NCBI GenBank assembly: GCA_024867545.1
Contig: JANFNE010000040.1
Location: 1 to 64,000 of the forward strand
Direction: 5' to 3'
DNA length: 64,000 nucleotides
Source of the DNA: Phytopythium helicoides
Lineage: Eukaryota; Oomycota; Peronosporomycetes; Pythiales; Pythiaceae
In this document: piece by piece, positions 30,674 through 41,074 of the stretch
Layout: each line of letters starts with the position of its first letter
Numbering within the stretch: position 1 is the stretch's first letter
The notes under the pieces: generated by a model
Seen by the model: only the letters and a program-made list of their open reading frames with translations
What the model was told of the DNA's origin: nothing
Databases searched by the model: none
Translations under genes and position numbers: made by a program

Positions 30674-32512
30674 CTAGTCGCGATGACCGAGGAAGTCGCC
30701 GGCGACGGTCTCATCCGTGTTCTCAGCGATCACCTTCAGCGCCATGATGTCGTCATTAACGTTGCAGACGGTTGAGAAGCGATCGACCACTGCATCCATG
30801 GCCACATAAAGTGCCCACGTTGACGGGAGGTTGGTTGTCGAGAAGACTATTTGGTAAATGGTCCACATCATCGCAATTCCGCCACTAGGTATTGGCGGAG
30901 TTCCGAAGCACGCAATTAGCGTCAAGAAGTAGAGCACGACAATCCTAGTAGCTGTGAGTTCGTCGCCGCTTCCCGAAGACTCGGCCACGAAAACTATCCC
31001 AATTGGATAATACCAGCCCGCCCCGGTGATGTTAGCCACCACACCAACTGAAATGACAAAGTTTGCCAGAGATTGAGAGCACACGCGAGCCTTCTGGATG
31101 CAGTCGAGTGTGATTGGTGCTGTAGCCAGCGAAGAAGCCGAACAGAAAGCAAACACATACGACCGAATCATGAGTTTCATGTGCCTGTACGGGTTGCATC
31201 GGGTGAAGAAAAAGTAGATGATGGGAACAACCACGAAAATCTGCATGATCAAAGCACAAAGTGCCGCCAGAGGATAGATGTACACGTCTGAGAGTTTGTT
31301 GAGTGCATCTTCGTTATATGCAAATGCGCCTCCAATAATGAATACGATGGCAATTGGAGTCGCCCAGATAACCCACTCAATTGCCAAGAAAAATGTGTTG
31401 CGAAGCTGTAGGAGCACAACATAGAGGTAATTGACTCGACGTGTCTTGTTGAAGAAGTTGCGACCAGCGATCGCTCCCATGACCATTGCAAATGTGATGA
31501 CAGATAGTAACTCGACGTTGTACATGGACTTGAATATGTTTTCGGGAACGATGGTCGAGAGGATCGATATGAGCCGCTCACTAACCCCAACAGTAGTGTC
31601 CACAGGTGAGGTTGTCTTGAAAGAATCATTCACATCAATTATCCGAAGAGTCGAATTCGTGGTAAGCCCAGTCGGATTGCCGCTGCATGCCAGCGTTCCG
31701 TTACTCTTCATCTCGAGTGAGAGTCCATTACCGCACACGAGTCTCATTGCTGCCTCTGTGTTTACCTCATATATCTGGTGCCGAAACAACGGTCGGAAGA
31801 GCAGCGCGATCAGGAGACCCGATAGGCTTGCTGTAGCTGCCTCCGTGAAAAACACCTTGAACGTCTGGATGCCAACGGCTGAGACCTTGCCGACAAACAT
31901 GATATCACCGATGGCTACTGCCACTGAGCAGAACACATAGGGTACCACAAGTGATTTGATGGCTCGAACAAAGAGTGTGCCAGGCAACGAAACCCAGTCT
32001 GCCACCACTGTCGACACCTTGAGATAGCTTAGCAGGATGCCGAGAGCGACGCCAACCACCGCACCACCGATGATGTACGGCACCGAGACGTTTACAGCGG
32101 GCCGTGACCCCTTGAAAGCCTCAACTGCGTCCTGCCTGTCGCGTTCCATGATCGTAATGAATGGGTTCGAGGCTCGGGCCGTGGTGTACTCGTTCAGATC
32201 ACCCCTTTCGCTGCTGCTACCACCGGCGGAAAGCATGGTCTCATCATCGCCGCTTTCACGGGCGAATTTGCATCCGCGATTACTGGTAAAGTTGGTGCGT
32301 GGGCTACCGGCTGACGAGAATCTTGGTTGTGGGTTTCGAATCGAGATGTCTACTCGTGATTCGTTCGCGGTCGGTGCATTGAATGCAATAGGTGGTTGGC
32401 GCTGTCTCTGAGAATAAATCGATAGCTCTGAATAGGCTCGTCCTTGACGTAGTGCTCGCTGCTGGTCATCGTCGAGGAGAATGAGCCCCTTTGGAGCAGA
32501 CGAGCGCTGCAT
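30674..32512 (-). CDS. SLC1/DAACS-family symporter paralogue 9
   Basis: 612 aa from the ATG at 32,512. The frame stays open upstream, but that part does not align with SLC1-1 and precedes the Inr-like element. It is the sister of SLC1-1, with the same length, the same HQIYEVNTEAAM loop start and the same LILLDDDQQ/SQRQRQPPIAFNAP tail. It differs in TM8 (VDRFSTVCNVNDD, Ser instead of Val) and in its C-terminal third, which resembles SLC1-5/6 (CIQKARVCSQSLANF), so it is probably a mosaic. One substitution, SSGSGDEL for SSGNGDEL, is unique. Confidence 0.9.
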   Translation of the reverse strand: MQRSSAPKGLILLDDDQQRALRQGRAYSELSIYSQRQRQPPIAFNAPTANESRVDISIRNPQPRFSSAGSPRTNFTSNRGCKFARESGDDETMLSAGGSSSERGDLNEYTTARASNPFITIMERDRQDAVEAFKGSRPAVNVSVPYIIGGAVVGVALGILLSYLKVSTVVADWVSLPGTLFVRAIKSLVVPYVFCSVAVAIGDIMFVGKVSAVGIQTFKVFFTEAATASLSGLLIALLFRPLFRHQIYEVNTEAAMRLVCGNGLSLEMKSNGTLACSGNPTGLTTNSTLRIIDVNDSFKTTSPVDTTVGVSERLISILSTIVPENIFKSMYNVELLSVITFAMVMGAIAGRNFFNKTRRVNYLYVVLLQLRNTFFLAIEWVIWATPIAIVFIIGGAFAYNEDALNKLSDVYIYPLAALCALIMQIFVVVPIIYFFFTRCNPYRHMKLMIRSYVFAFCSASSLATAPITLDCIQKARVCSQSLANFVISVGVVANITGAGWYYPIGIVFVAESSGSGDELTATRIVVLYFLTLIACFGTPPIPSGGIAMMWTIYQIVFSTTNLPSTWALYVAMDAVVDRFSTVCNVNDDIMALKVIAENTDETVAGDFLGHRD

Positions 32513-33075
32513 GACCACTCGAAAGGATTGAAGTAACTTCTCAGCTGGACGGCGAAATATCGAGTGCGGCGGAGGGAGAAGTTTAGGGCAGATCGGCCAT
32601 GGCAGATTCATCTTGCGCTCGAGAGTGAACTGCACAGAGCTGTGCGGTGTGCTGTTCGGGTGATGCTCCACCAAGTTGGCGTGATGGCGGACATCAGGTC
32701 CTTTCTGCTACGCTAGCTCCATCATCCTCTATGATAAGGACCCAGGATCTTGGAGGTCTTGCAGCTTTGGACTCGAATCACTCTGCCGAGAGGAACAGAC
32801 TGTCTTTATCGAAAGGCTCATTGAACCAAGATGCACAGATTCGGTGTACGATTGTAGTGGTGGTAAGTAGTGGCTCCAGCAGTCCGTTTGAGCCGTAGAC
32901 AGTGCTGCTGCTGCATTTGTTGACCCACTTCAAGAGTCAAATCGAGCTTTGCGCACAGGCTCGAATGCAAAGCATGGACGGCGGGTGATATGACGAGCAG
33001 AGATGTCCAAGTCTAATTTGCCGACAAGGAATCAGTATAGCATGCTGTGCGGAGCCAATCGTCGAAATCGGATCA
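32513..33075. repeat. Inverted duplicate of the SLC1-1 upstream region
   Basis: Reverse-complement alignment with 5,676-6,299 runs from the ATG to about 33,075, with small gaps. The two loci (5,676-8,140 and 30,674-33,075) therefore form an inverted duplication about 22.5 kb apart. Confidence 0.75.
32553..32566 (-). promoter_or_regulatory. Inr-like element of SLC1-9
   Basis: CACTCGATATTTCG on the minus strand, 41 bp before the ATG; counterpart of the SLC1-1 element. Confidence 0.35.
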
Positions 33076-34135
33076 TCGATTCGTATGTATTTGCAGAAAA
33101 GGAGATCATTGACCAGCGAGGTACCGCAGACATGTATGCACTCTACCCGAGCCGATCTTGATAGTCGCTCACTCAAGTCGTTCGTTCTCGTTCGAGCTAG
33201 GCACTAGCCGGTTCGCGAGTTGCACCACTCGGAAGGTGAAGCGAATCTGGTATATGAGTAGCAAGATGTGCAGCCCAGCAGCAGCGTTTTCCGTCCTCCC
33301 ACAAAGCAACATAGCAATTACGTTATGCCAAAATGCCCCTAAGTTGGTCTTCTGCTCGTGCCGCTGTTCGGACTCGCCAAAGCACAGCAGAGTCCGCTTC
33401 GGTCGCAACTTTTTCGCTGCACAGTACTTCGCTAACCACAAGCACAAAAAGTCCAGTAGCACATCGTGCACTCGTGGAGTTCTGCTGTGTTGGTCTGTCG
33501 ACTGAGCGTTCACATTGGACACTATCGGGTTGTGCGCGTGGCTCCCAACTTCTTGATGCCGCACGTCAAGACTGGACCATCACTACGTATCGCATCGCAA
33601 GTCTCTGCACCGCCCGCCGATTCCACAGGTAAGCCCAGCTGGTGATGCCCCTGAAAAATATTGGTGGCCGACACCTCGCAGTCCCTGTGGAGTAACCTTA
33701 GTGCTTGCAGTCTCTCCTCGAAGCTTTTGAGCCATGCGGCACCGCCAGGCGATAGAGTTCTAGTCCAGAGCCTCTGGAACCAAGCGCGACGGTTTACAAT
33801 ACAGGCAGGAAGAGCGACACGCCTGACGCCTCACAAATCGAGTCGCAAACACATCCACATGGTGGTAGCGTTCGCCAGGCAATCACCCCTACTCGAAGGT
33901 ATCCTCAAGATCAGGATCGGGGCGTATGATAGTGGCTGCCTGTTACTTACTTGAGACGTGAAGCTCTGCGCTTCGGGTTGATGTAGAGGTGGATGTTCCA
34001 ACGTGGACGGCGCCAACACCTCGCCTATCCAGTCGAGAGCACCGTATCCTGGTGAGTCTATCCTCGCAGGCGACCGAGACTTGTGGATCTGTCAGCTTCT
34101 TCCTCACAACGAAATTTGACAGCACCGACACACAT
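33076..34135. other. Intergenic, no gene seen
   Basis: Frames of 115 (+, 33,158) and 131 codons (-, 33,564) overlap each other on opposite strands and show no recognisable domain or splice structure. Confidence 0.45.
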
Positions 34136-34158
34136 CAGCAGCAGCAGCAGCAGCAGCA
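34136..34158 (+). repeat. CAG microsatellite just upstream of a start codon
   Basis: Seven CAG units end 4 bp before the ATG at 34,162, so they would lie in the 5' UTR of the small Cys-rich protein. Confidence 0.85.
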
Positions 34159-34161
34159 CTC

Positions 34162-34713
34162 ATGCCATTCACTCTGCACATGCCAGAGCGCCCGCAGTCG
34201 CTGGTGCAGCAGCTCAAGAAACGCCTAGGAGTCAACAAGCCGAGCGAGGTAGCGCAACTCAAGCCCGTAGCGCTCGCTGGCGCAAGCAATCAGTTCCGCG
34301 GACACTCGCAGCTCTGCAGCGCATTCGCGGCCAAAAAGTGCGTTCCTCCTTCCATGCAGCTCTCGCCGGGATTGGACCAAGGCGCCGAGTGCAACTACAT
34401 CCTGATGACTGGGGAGCCCGAGGCGCCTCGCCACACTACCAGCAGCGGCACCAGCAGGCCGCAGACACGAATGTGCCGCATGTGCGCTCAGGAGTTCCTG
34501 CCGTCGCACGCGATTGCGCAGCGGTACCCGGACTTTTGCTCGCTCGACTGCAAGTCAGCGTTCCTGCTCGGCGCTAACGTGTACGGGCGAGCAACGAGAG
34601 AGAGCGAGGGCAGCGCCGTGCCAAGTGGCTTGGACCCGGCCGACGGAAGCCGACCGAGTCAGGTAGCGAGCAGTAGAGTTGGGACGCGAGATGATGAGTG
34701 TGCACAGTACTAG
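34162..34713 (+). CDS. Small hypothetical protein with a C2C2 zinc-binding signature
   Basis: 183 aa, intronless. Residues about 105-130 have CRMC, then CSLDC (C-x2-C-x17-C-x3-C), a plausible zinc site followed by a hydrophobic stretch (SAFLLGANVYG). The flanks are basic and low in complexity. It is embedded between SLC1-9 and SLC1-10 on the same strand as the latter. I do not recognise a family; it could be oomycete-specific. Confidence 0.55.
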   Translation: MPFTLHMPERPQSLVQQLKKRLGVNKPSEVAQLKPVALAGASNQFRGHSQLCSAFAAKKCVPPSMQLSPGLDQGAECNYILMTGEPEAPRHTTSSGTSRPQTRMCRMCAQEFLPSHAIAQRYPDFCSLDCKSAFLLGANVYGRATRESEGSAVPSGLDPADGSRPSQVASSRVGTRDDECAQY

Positions 34714-35197
34714 AAATGGTTTATCCTGCGGCGGTCGATGGCTTGGTCTTGACGTTCAGCTCAGTCCACAACGGGCGTGCGTGCGCCGGGCATCCCCTTC
34801 AAGAAGCGCGTAGAGCTCGAGCGGACGCTACCGCCGGACGCGATCGAGTGTGTGTGAATCAAACCATCACGCTGGCGAGTCAGATGCGCTGACAGCGTTG
34901 CGTATCCCTCTCGATAGCGTCAATGGCGAGGGTAGGGCGTGATTGCTAGACGCACGAGGTGAATGTCGAGGTCGGTAAACCGGAGGGTGATGCGGTGTGG
35001 GACCGAGGTGAAGATGTGGTGCCACGGTGGATCGCGCCGCGAGATGAGCCGCCATGCGCGACTTGTAAGCTGTATGGGTCCCCCAGCTCGGTGCCGACTC
35101 CTTTCCCACGGTCTCACATGCGTGGCGTCCGGCCCACTCCTCGACTGAATTCGCGTTTTCTCCTCCGAGCAGCAGGACTCGAGGACTTATAGCCCCC
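34714..35197. other. Upstream region of SLC1-10
   Basis: No gene. TGAATTCGCGTTTTC at 35,146-35,160, 38 bp before the ATG, resembles the Inr elements of the other array genes but lacks the TCA core. Confidence 0.4.
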
Positions 35198-37105
35198 ATG
35201 CAGCGATCGCAAGGGCCTCATGGGCTCATCCTGCTGGACGACGAGCAGCAGCGAGCGCTGCGGCGGGAGCAGCACACGCCGGGCTATAGCCAAGGGCGTC
35301 CGTCCTTCGGCTTCACGCCTCTGAATCACCCGACGAATGAGAGGCAGCAGCCACCCGTCGAGAGGCAGCAGCGACCAGTACTTTCGGTCGACACGACGCT
35401 CACCAACACCTCTCGGCTGTCGGGGACAGCTCGCCAGCGCGGACCCAGCGCTGGGAGCTACCCGTCCACTGGCAGCCCTCGCACCAACTTCACGGGCGGA
35501 ACAGGCAAGCCGCACTACAGTCAGGACAGCGGGGAGGTCGCGACTATCATGTCGGGAGGAGCCAGCGCCAACGCCACTCCCAGCGAGTACTCGATGCTTC
35601 GAGGATCCAACCCGTTCATCACAATCGAGGAGCGTGAGAGCCAAGATGCCATCGAGGCCTTCGCGGGAGCTCGACCTGCCGTCAGGGTCTCGGTGTTATT
35701 CATTATCATCGGTGCCGTGGTCGGCGTCGTGCTGGGAATCGTGCTCAGCACTCTGAAGGTCTCAGATGTGGTCGCTGACTGGGTCGCTCTGCCTGGCACG
35801 CTGTTCCTCCGAGCCATCAAGTCGCTTGTCGTGCCCTATGTGTTCTGCTCGGTCGCTGTCGCCATTGGTGACATTGTGTTCGTCGGTAAGGTGTCGGCCG
35901 TGGGTTTTCAGACGTTCAAGGTCTTCTTGACCGAGTCTTCGACATCAAGTCTGGCTGGACTCGCTGTCGCTCTGCTCTTCCGGCCTCTGTTCCGAGCCAG
36001 CTCGTACACGACGGGCACGGCGGACCCCATGGGCTTCGTTTGTGGCAATGGCCTCGCGTTGGCCCTCCAGACCAATGGCACGCTCGCGTGCACGGCGGAC
36101 CCGGGTGCCCTGGACACAAACTCGACGTTCCAGATTGACGATGTGAACGACGTGTTCACGACGAGTGATTCGAGTGTCGACACGACGATCGGACTCAGCG
36201 ACCAGCTGCTGTCGATTCTCACGACCATCGTGCCCGAAAACATCTTTGAGTCCATGTACAACATCGAGCTGCTGTCCGTCATCACGTTCGCGATGGTCAT
36301 GGGAGCGATCGCTGGTCGCAACTTCTTCAACAAAACACGTCGAGTCAACTACCTCTACACGGTACTCCTGCAGCTTCGCAACACCTTCTTCCTCGCCATC
36401 GAATGGGTCATCTGGGTCACCCCCGTCGCCATCGTGTTCATCATCGGCGGTGCCTTCGCATCCAACCAGGACGCACTCAGCAAGGTCTCGGACGTCTACA
36501 TGTACCCGATCGCCGCGTTCTGCGGACTCGTCGTGCAGATGTTCGTGGTCGTGCCGGCCGTGTACTTCATCTTCACGAGGTGCAACCCGTACAGCCATAT
36601 GCAGCACATGGTGCGCGCGTATGTGTTCGCGTTCTGCTCTGCTTCTTCACTGGCGACGGCCCCTATTACGCTTGGCTGCATCCAGAAGGCTCGTGTGAGT
36701 TCTCAGTCGCTGTCGAACTTTGTCGTGTCGGTCGGTGTGGTGGCGAACCTGACGGGTGCTGGCTGGTACTTCCCCATCGGGATCGTGTTCATGGCCGAGT
36801 CGTCAGGCAATGGCGACGAGTTGACAGTAGCGAGGATCATCGCGCTCTACTTCTTGACGCTCATTGCATGTTGGGGCACACCTCCAATCCCGAGTGGGGG
36901 AATCGCCATGATGTCGACCATCTACCAGACGGTCTTCTCGACCAGCGGCGTGCCGTCCACGTGGGCTCTGTACGTGGCGATGGACGTGATCGCCGACCGC
37001 TTCGTGACGGTCTGCAACGTGAACGACGACATCATGGCTCTCAAGGTGATCGCCGAGAACACGGACGAGACCATCGCGGCCGACAAGCTCGGCCGCCGCG
37101 AGTGA
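35198..37105 (+). CDS. SLC1/DAACS-family symporter paralogue 10
   Basis: 635 aa, intronless, ATG at 35,198. The tail has LILLDDEQQRALRREQ, two close copies of an ERQQ(P/R)PV motif, SPRTNFTGG and SNPFITIEERESQDA. Its N-terminal half is related to SLC1-4/5 (LPGTLFLRAIKSLVVPYV; GFVCGNGLALALQTNG). Its C-terminal ~260 residues equal those of SLC1-8. TM8 ADRFVTVCNVNDD, HP2 GTPPIPSGG. It is the only array member on the right that is transcribed toward SSU72, 149 bp upstream of that gene. Confidence 0.9.
   Translation: MQRSQGPHGLILLDDEQQRALRREQHTPGYSQGRPSFGFTPLNHPTNERQQPPVERQQRPVLSVDTTLTNTSRLSGTARQRGPSAGSYPSTGSPRTNFTGGTGKPHYSQDSGEVATIMSGGASANATPSEYSMLRGSNPFITIEERESQDAIEAFAGARPAVRVSVLFIIIGAVVGVVLGIVLSTLKVSDVVADWVALPGTLFLRAIKSLVVPYVFCSVAVAIGDIVFVGKVSAVGFQTFKVFLTESSTSSLAGLAVALLFRPLFRASSYTTGTADPMGFVCGNGLALALQTNGTLACTADPGALDTNSTFQIDDVNDVFTTSDSSVDTTIGLSDQLLSILTTIVPENIFESMYNIELLSVITFAMVMGAIAGRNFFNKTRRVNYLYTVLLQLRNTFFLAIEWVIWVTPVAIVFIIGGAFASNQDALSKVSDVYMYPIAAFCGLVVQMFVVVPAVYFIFTRCNPYSHMQHMVRAYVFAFCSASSLATAPITLGCIQKARVSSQSLSNFVVSVGVVANLTGAGWYFPIGIVFMAESSGNGDELTVARIIALYFLTLIACWGTPPIPSGGIAMMSTIYQTVFSTSGVPSTWALYVAMDVIADRFVTVCNVNDDIMALKVIAENTDETIAADKLGRRE
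36305..37060 (+). repeat. Gene-conversion tract shared with SLC1-8
   Basis: About 750 bp here matches the reverse complement of about 28,040-28,795 with only a handful of differences by eye (for example GCC/GCT near 36,516 and GGC/GGG near 36,304). Flanking coding sequence outside the tract is clearly less similar. Confidence 0.75.
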
Positions 37106-37253
37106 TTGATTGATCCCGTAGTGCGTAGAAAGTATTCAAAGGTTCATGTTCATGTTGAAGTTTACTTCGCGTGGTCCACACTCTTCACCCTGTCGTACGT
37201 CATATTCCGTGTCGGCGTGCGGTCGAGTCGCCATTGCATCGGCAGGCGTCGAA

Positions 37254-37995
37254 ATGGCGAGGCCCATGTTCGCCATGATCTGCGCCAACAACGTGAACCG
37301 CAGCACAGAGGCGCACGATCACCTGCACGCTGCTGGTCTGCGCGTCTGTTCGTTCGGCGCGGGCAACAAGGTGCGCTTCCCGGGTCCGTCGCGCTACGAC
37401 CCGCGCATCTTCGAGTTCTACACGCCGTACGAGGCCATGTACCAGCAGCTCAAGGCCGAGAACTCCGAGCTGTGCGTCTGCGGTTTTGTGGCGAGGAAAA
37501 GAGAGAGCGGGAGGTGCTGATGGGGCGTGGGAGCAGGTTCCGGCGTAATGGCGTGCTCGCCATGCTCGAGAGGGACATCCTGACCAAGAAGGCGCCGCAG
37601 AAGTGGCAGGACCTGGGCGAGAAGGACCTGCACGGGCTGGACGTCGTGCTCTGCTTTGACGACCGCATCTTCGAGATTGTGCTAGAGGACCTGCAGCTGC
37701 GCCCGTGCGCCTCCGGAGACTGGCGACCGCTGCACTTGCTCTGTCTAGACACCAAGGACACGCCAGAGCACGCAAAGATTGGCGGATCGCTCGCGCTTGA
37801 GCTCTGCCAGGCGGTGCGTCTCTCGTTGATTGATCGCTTGCTTGCTTTTTTTTTCCTGACCAGGGGCTGACGCTTGCCTGCCGACAGATCGACAAGCTGC
37901 CGGACCTCAACGAAGGAGACGCGCTCGTGCGTGTCATCCAGGCGTTCGAGGAGCGCCACAAGCTGCACCTCGTTTACTCGCTGCTGCACATCTAG
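37254..37995 (+). CDS. SSU72: SSU72 RNA polymerase II CTD phosphatase
   Basis: Three exons: 37254-37471, 37537-37813 and 37888-37995 (200 aa, the usual length of the family). The catalytic P-loop CX5RS is CANNVNRS at residues 10-17. Further family blocks are VCSFGAGNKVRFPGP, FYTPYEAMYQQL, GLDVVLCFDDRIFEIVLEDL and CQAIDKLPDLNE. SSU72 removes phosphate from Ser5/Ser7 of the polymerase II CTD and works in 3'-end processing. Introns are 65-74 bp with GTGCGT donors. The start at 37,254 is chosen because it places the catalytic Cys at the normal distance from the N-terminus. Confidence 0.93.
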
Positions 37996-38043
37996 ACCAA
38001 TTGGCTGACTCCTTACAACACGCACTTGCATTTCGTTGCTCTA

Positions 38044-41000
38044 TTATCCCTGTGATCGCCACCTGCTTGTAATCGACTGGTGCGCCTCCGCTTGCTGACT
38101 CCACTTGCCAAAGTCGAACCGCGGCCGACTGCCAGCTATCGGGGACGCCTGTGACTGCTGCTGCTGCTGCTGAGAGGCATCATTCAACACAGCGTCTTCC
38201 CACGCTTGGTGCCGATTCCTGTAATAGTCATCGTTCCCGCCCGTGTCGTCTACGTCCTCGTCCTCGTCCTCATCCAGATCGACTTGCGACTCAGCCATGA
38301 CCGGAACGCTGCGTTGGCTCCACGTTTGCTTCTGCGAAGGAGGAGGGGCTACATACCCACTCGCCCACGCGCCTTGGCGAGGCCGTTGGCTTGGGCGCTC
38401 TCGTTGACTGAGGTCTTCACGCTGACTCCACCGCTTGACACCAACGTTCGAGTTGTTGCCAAATCGTTGAGCCCACGGTCTATTGGTTTCTTCGGATGCG
38501 GGAACGTGAGCTTCTGCTTCTTCGCGATGCTCGTATCTACTTCTGCTCCGCCATGACGGTGGGCTCTGCGTGAACTTTTGGCTCTGAGACGACCTAGAAG
38601 ATACTGTGCGCAGTTCCGACAGACCTAGGTACTCGAGCACAAGCTTTTCCTGTAACGCGTATTCAGATGCGGGGTCCTCGGCAAAATCCGAGTGCAGCAC
38701 TGACTCGAGCCCACCGCCCAAGAGCTGCGAGTACCCATCGGTCGCCTTGCTCACTTCCATAATAAATACCGCAACAACCGCATCCGTAACTCGAACGTCT
38801 TCATGCCACATCAGTCGTGCGTGTGCTTGAGAAAGGCGGGTGAGGCTCTCAAGCAATCGGATCGTAGTTCTCGCAGCACTTCGATCATCCGACGCGCGCT
38901 GCATCTGGTAGTAGCGCTGTAGAATGAGCATGGCTTCGTGAGTCAGCTGAGGCTGGTACTTCTCCTTGACGTAGCAAATGTACGCCTGCAATTTCGGGAT
39001 CGACCACAGTAGGTCATCTGCCATCTTCCCAGGCATTGATGGCCCTGAAGTACTGCGCTGCGTATGGGATACTGTTGCCTGCGATCGGTTTTGCGAGCCC
39101 AACAAGTTGAATGATGGGCTAGTATGATCTTCATCTTCGTCTTTTGTGCTTTCAAATGCACCATCGTCTTCTTTGGGAGCCGTCGACTGCTTCAGGATAA
39201 AAGACGACACAACCTGGTCCCAAGAAGGGCTCATGCGGTCCAGCAGGACAAGAATTAAGTCGAAGCGACTGAGTAGCGGACTCGCGATTGATGTGTTGAC
39301 CGAAACGTCAGCATTCGGGTCGTACCGGCCCTTGGGGTTCGTCACTGCAAAGATGGTCGTCCGAGCGTTGAGCTTGCACACAAGTCCTGCCTTGGCAACA
39401 CTCAGTGTTTGTTGCTCCATTGCTTCGTGAATGGAAGTGCGGTCGTTGCTGCGGATACTGCTGAATTCGTCAATACAGCAGATTCCTCGGTCCGCTAGAA
39501 CGAGTGCACCGGCCTCGAGCATCCACTCACTTCCATCCTTGACAGCTGTGCACGTGAGCCCAGCACTTGTAGTTCCAATCCCCGTTGTGAGAACAGATCG
39601 TGGGCTCAACTCAGCGGTGAATCGCAGAAACTGCGACTTTCCAGTGCCAGGGTCACCAATGAGTAGCATGTGCGGTTCCCCGCGAGTCTTCATTCCACTC
39701 TCGTCCACATGTGAGCACCCACCGATGACTGTCAGTGCAACTCCAAGTTTCACAATGAAAAGCCCGTAGACTTTTGGGCAGATGCTTGCAATAATCTCGT
39801 TGCGTCCGCGCATGGGATCAGCCTCATGAAACTTCCAGAACTGCGCAAACTCGTTCTTCAACTCCTCTGTTACCAAAACTTGCGCTGATGTTGCGTTCTT
39901 GATGCGAATGCTATTGGCTTTGACGATCGTCTCGAGGTCGCAGCGCACACCTTTGAAAACCGGCTGCCAGCACCGCATGAGAATACCGACGACCACGACT
40001 TGGTCACCAGCCTTGACCGAGTCCACCAAGTCGTCTTCGAGCACGACGAGGATCGAGCGCGGGATCGAGCCAACACCAAGCTTGGACGCTTGCTCTTGGA
40101 TCTTGATCACTTGGTGGTCTGACACTACCTGCGAGCCGTTGACGATGTCAAACTGCGTCGACCGACATGGTTTGCCGCCGGTTTCCGATGGACACACTTT
40201 CTGGAGCATCACAAGCGAATGTCAGCACTGCGTTAACTATTATGAGTCTTGTGAAGCCTAGCACACCGGAATCTCGAGCACGTTTCCTTGCTCTGGGTCG
40301 GACTTGACGAGGAACCGGTAGCCGCAACGCGCGCTGGCGCACTGGTACTCCCTCGACGTCTCCTGCATCTTGATCTGCTCCATCACGAAGTTCGTCTCGT
40401 TAGCAATCACAGGAGTTGAATGCACGTCGAGAAATACGCGCCATTCCGGTGCGCACGACGGTGCCTGCGATCTGGATGAGCTGCTTGACGTCGTTGGAGC
40501 GCACGGCGCTGATGCCGGGCTTGCGCAGCCCTCCCACTGGCGGCAGGTGCTCCACGCGCACCTTGAGCTTCTGCCTGGCGCGCAGCGGCACGCTCACGGC
40601 CGCGGACACGTCCGCGAGTCCTCCCTGCTGCTCTCTGGAGGCGCTGGCGACCTCCTCGGCCAGCGCGGCGTGGAAGAGCGGCAGGAGCTGGTCGGGGTGG
40701 CGGAAGAGCAGGCTAGCCAGGCTCGGGCTGGCGTCCAGCAGCCGCTGCGCGCAGATGCGCAGCGAGTACGCGAAGCTCTGCTGGTTCTGCTGTCCCTGCG
40801 GGTCGCGTCGCGCGGCCAGGGGCGTCGCCGCGGCCGCCGCGAGACTCGCGCGCAGCTGCCGCAGCTCCGGCGCGTAGCTCTGCCGCAAGAAGCGCGCGAA
40901 GGCCGCGCGGTAGCCTGGCGCGCGCGCGTCGAAGCCTGCGGCGGACCCGTCGGCCTCTGCGTCGGTCGCCGCCGCGTCGGCCGCCCCCACACGTCGAGGC

Positions 41001-41074
41001 AGCGCGCGGCGCCGGCGGCGGAATCCCATGTCCTTTCTCGAGGGGAAACCTGGATTTACCCGTGGTTTTGCCAT
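38044..41074 (-). CDS. MCM9: MCM9 replicative-type helicase
   Basis: Three exons on the minus strand: 41074-40442, 40374-40267 and 40200-38044 (965 aa). MCM9 acts with MCM8 in homologous recombination and interstrand-crosslink repair. The N-terminal domain has a zinc finger (YQCASARC...VCPSETGGKPC), then IKIQEQ and GSIPRS. The AAA+ core has Walker A GDPGTGKS (about 429-436), Walker B CCIDEF (about 488-493), the arginine finger SRFD (about 558) and the MCM9-type STSAGL-like block (TTSAGLTCTAVKDG). The C-terminal tail is rich in SQ dipeptides and repeats WSQ; a short Gln run lies near the end. Intron 1 is best explained by a GC donor (ATG then GCGCGT), which restores alignment with RTG-x-x-KM; intron 2 is GT-AG. 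A second in-frame ATG at 41,029 is a possible alternative start. Confidence 0.88.
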
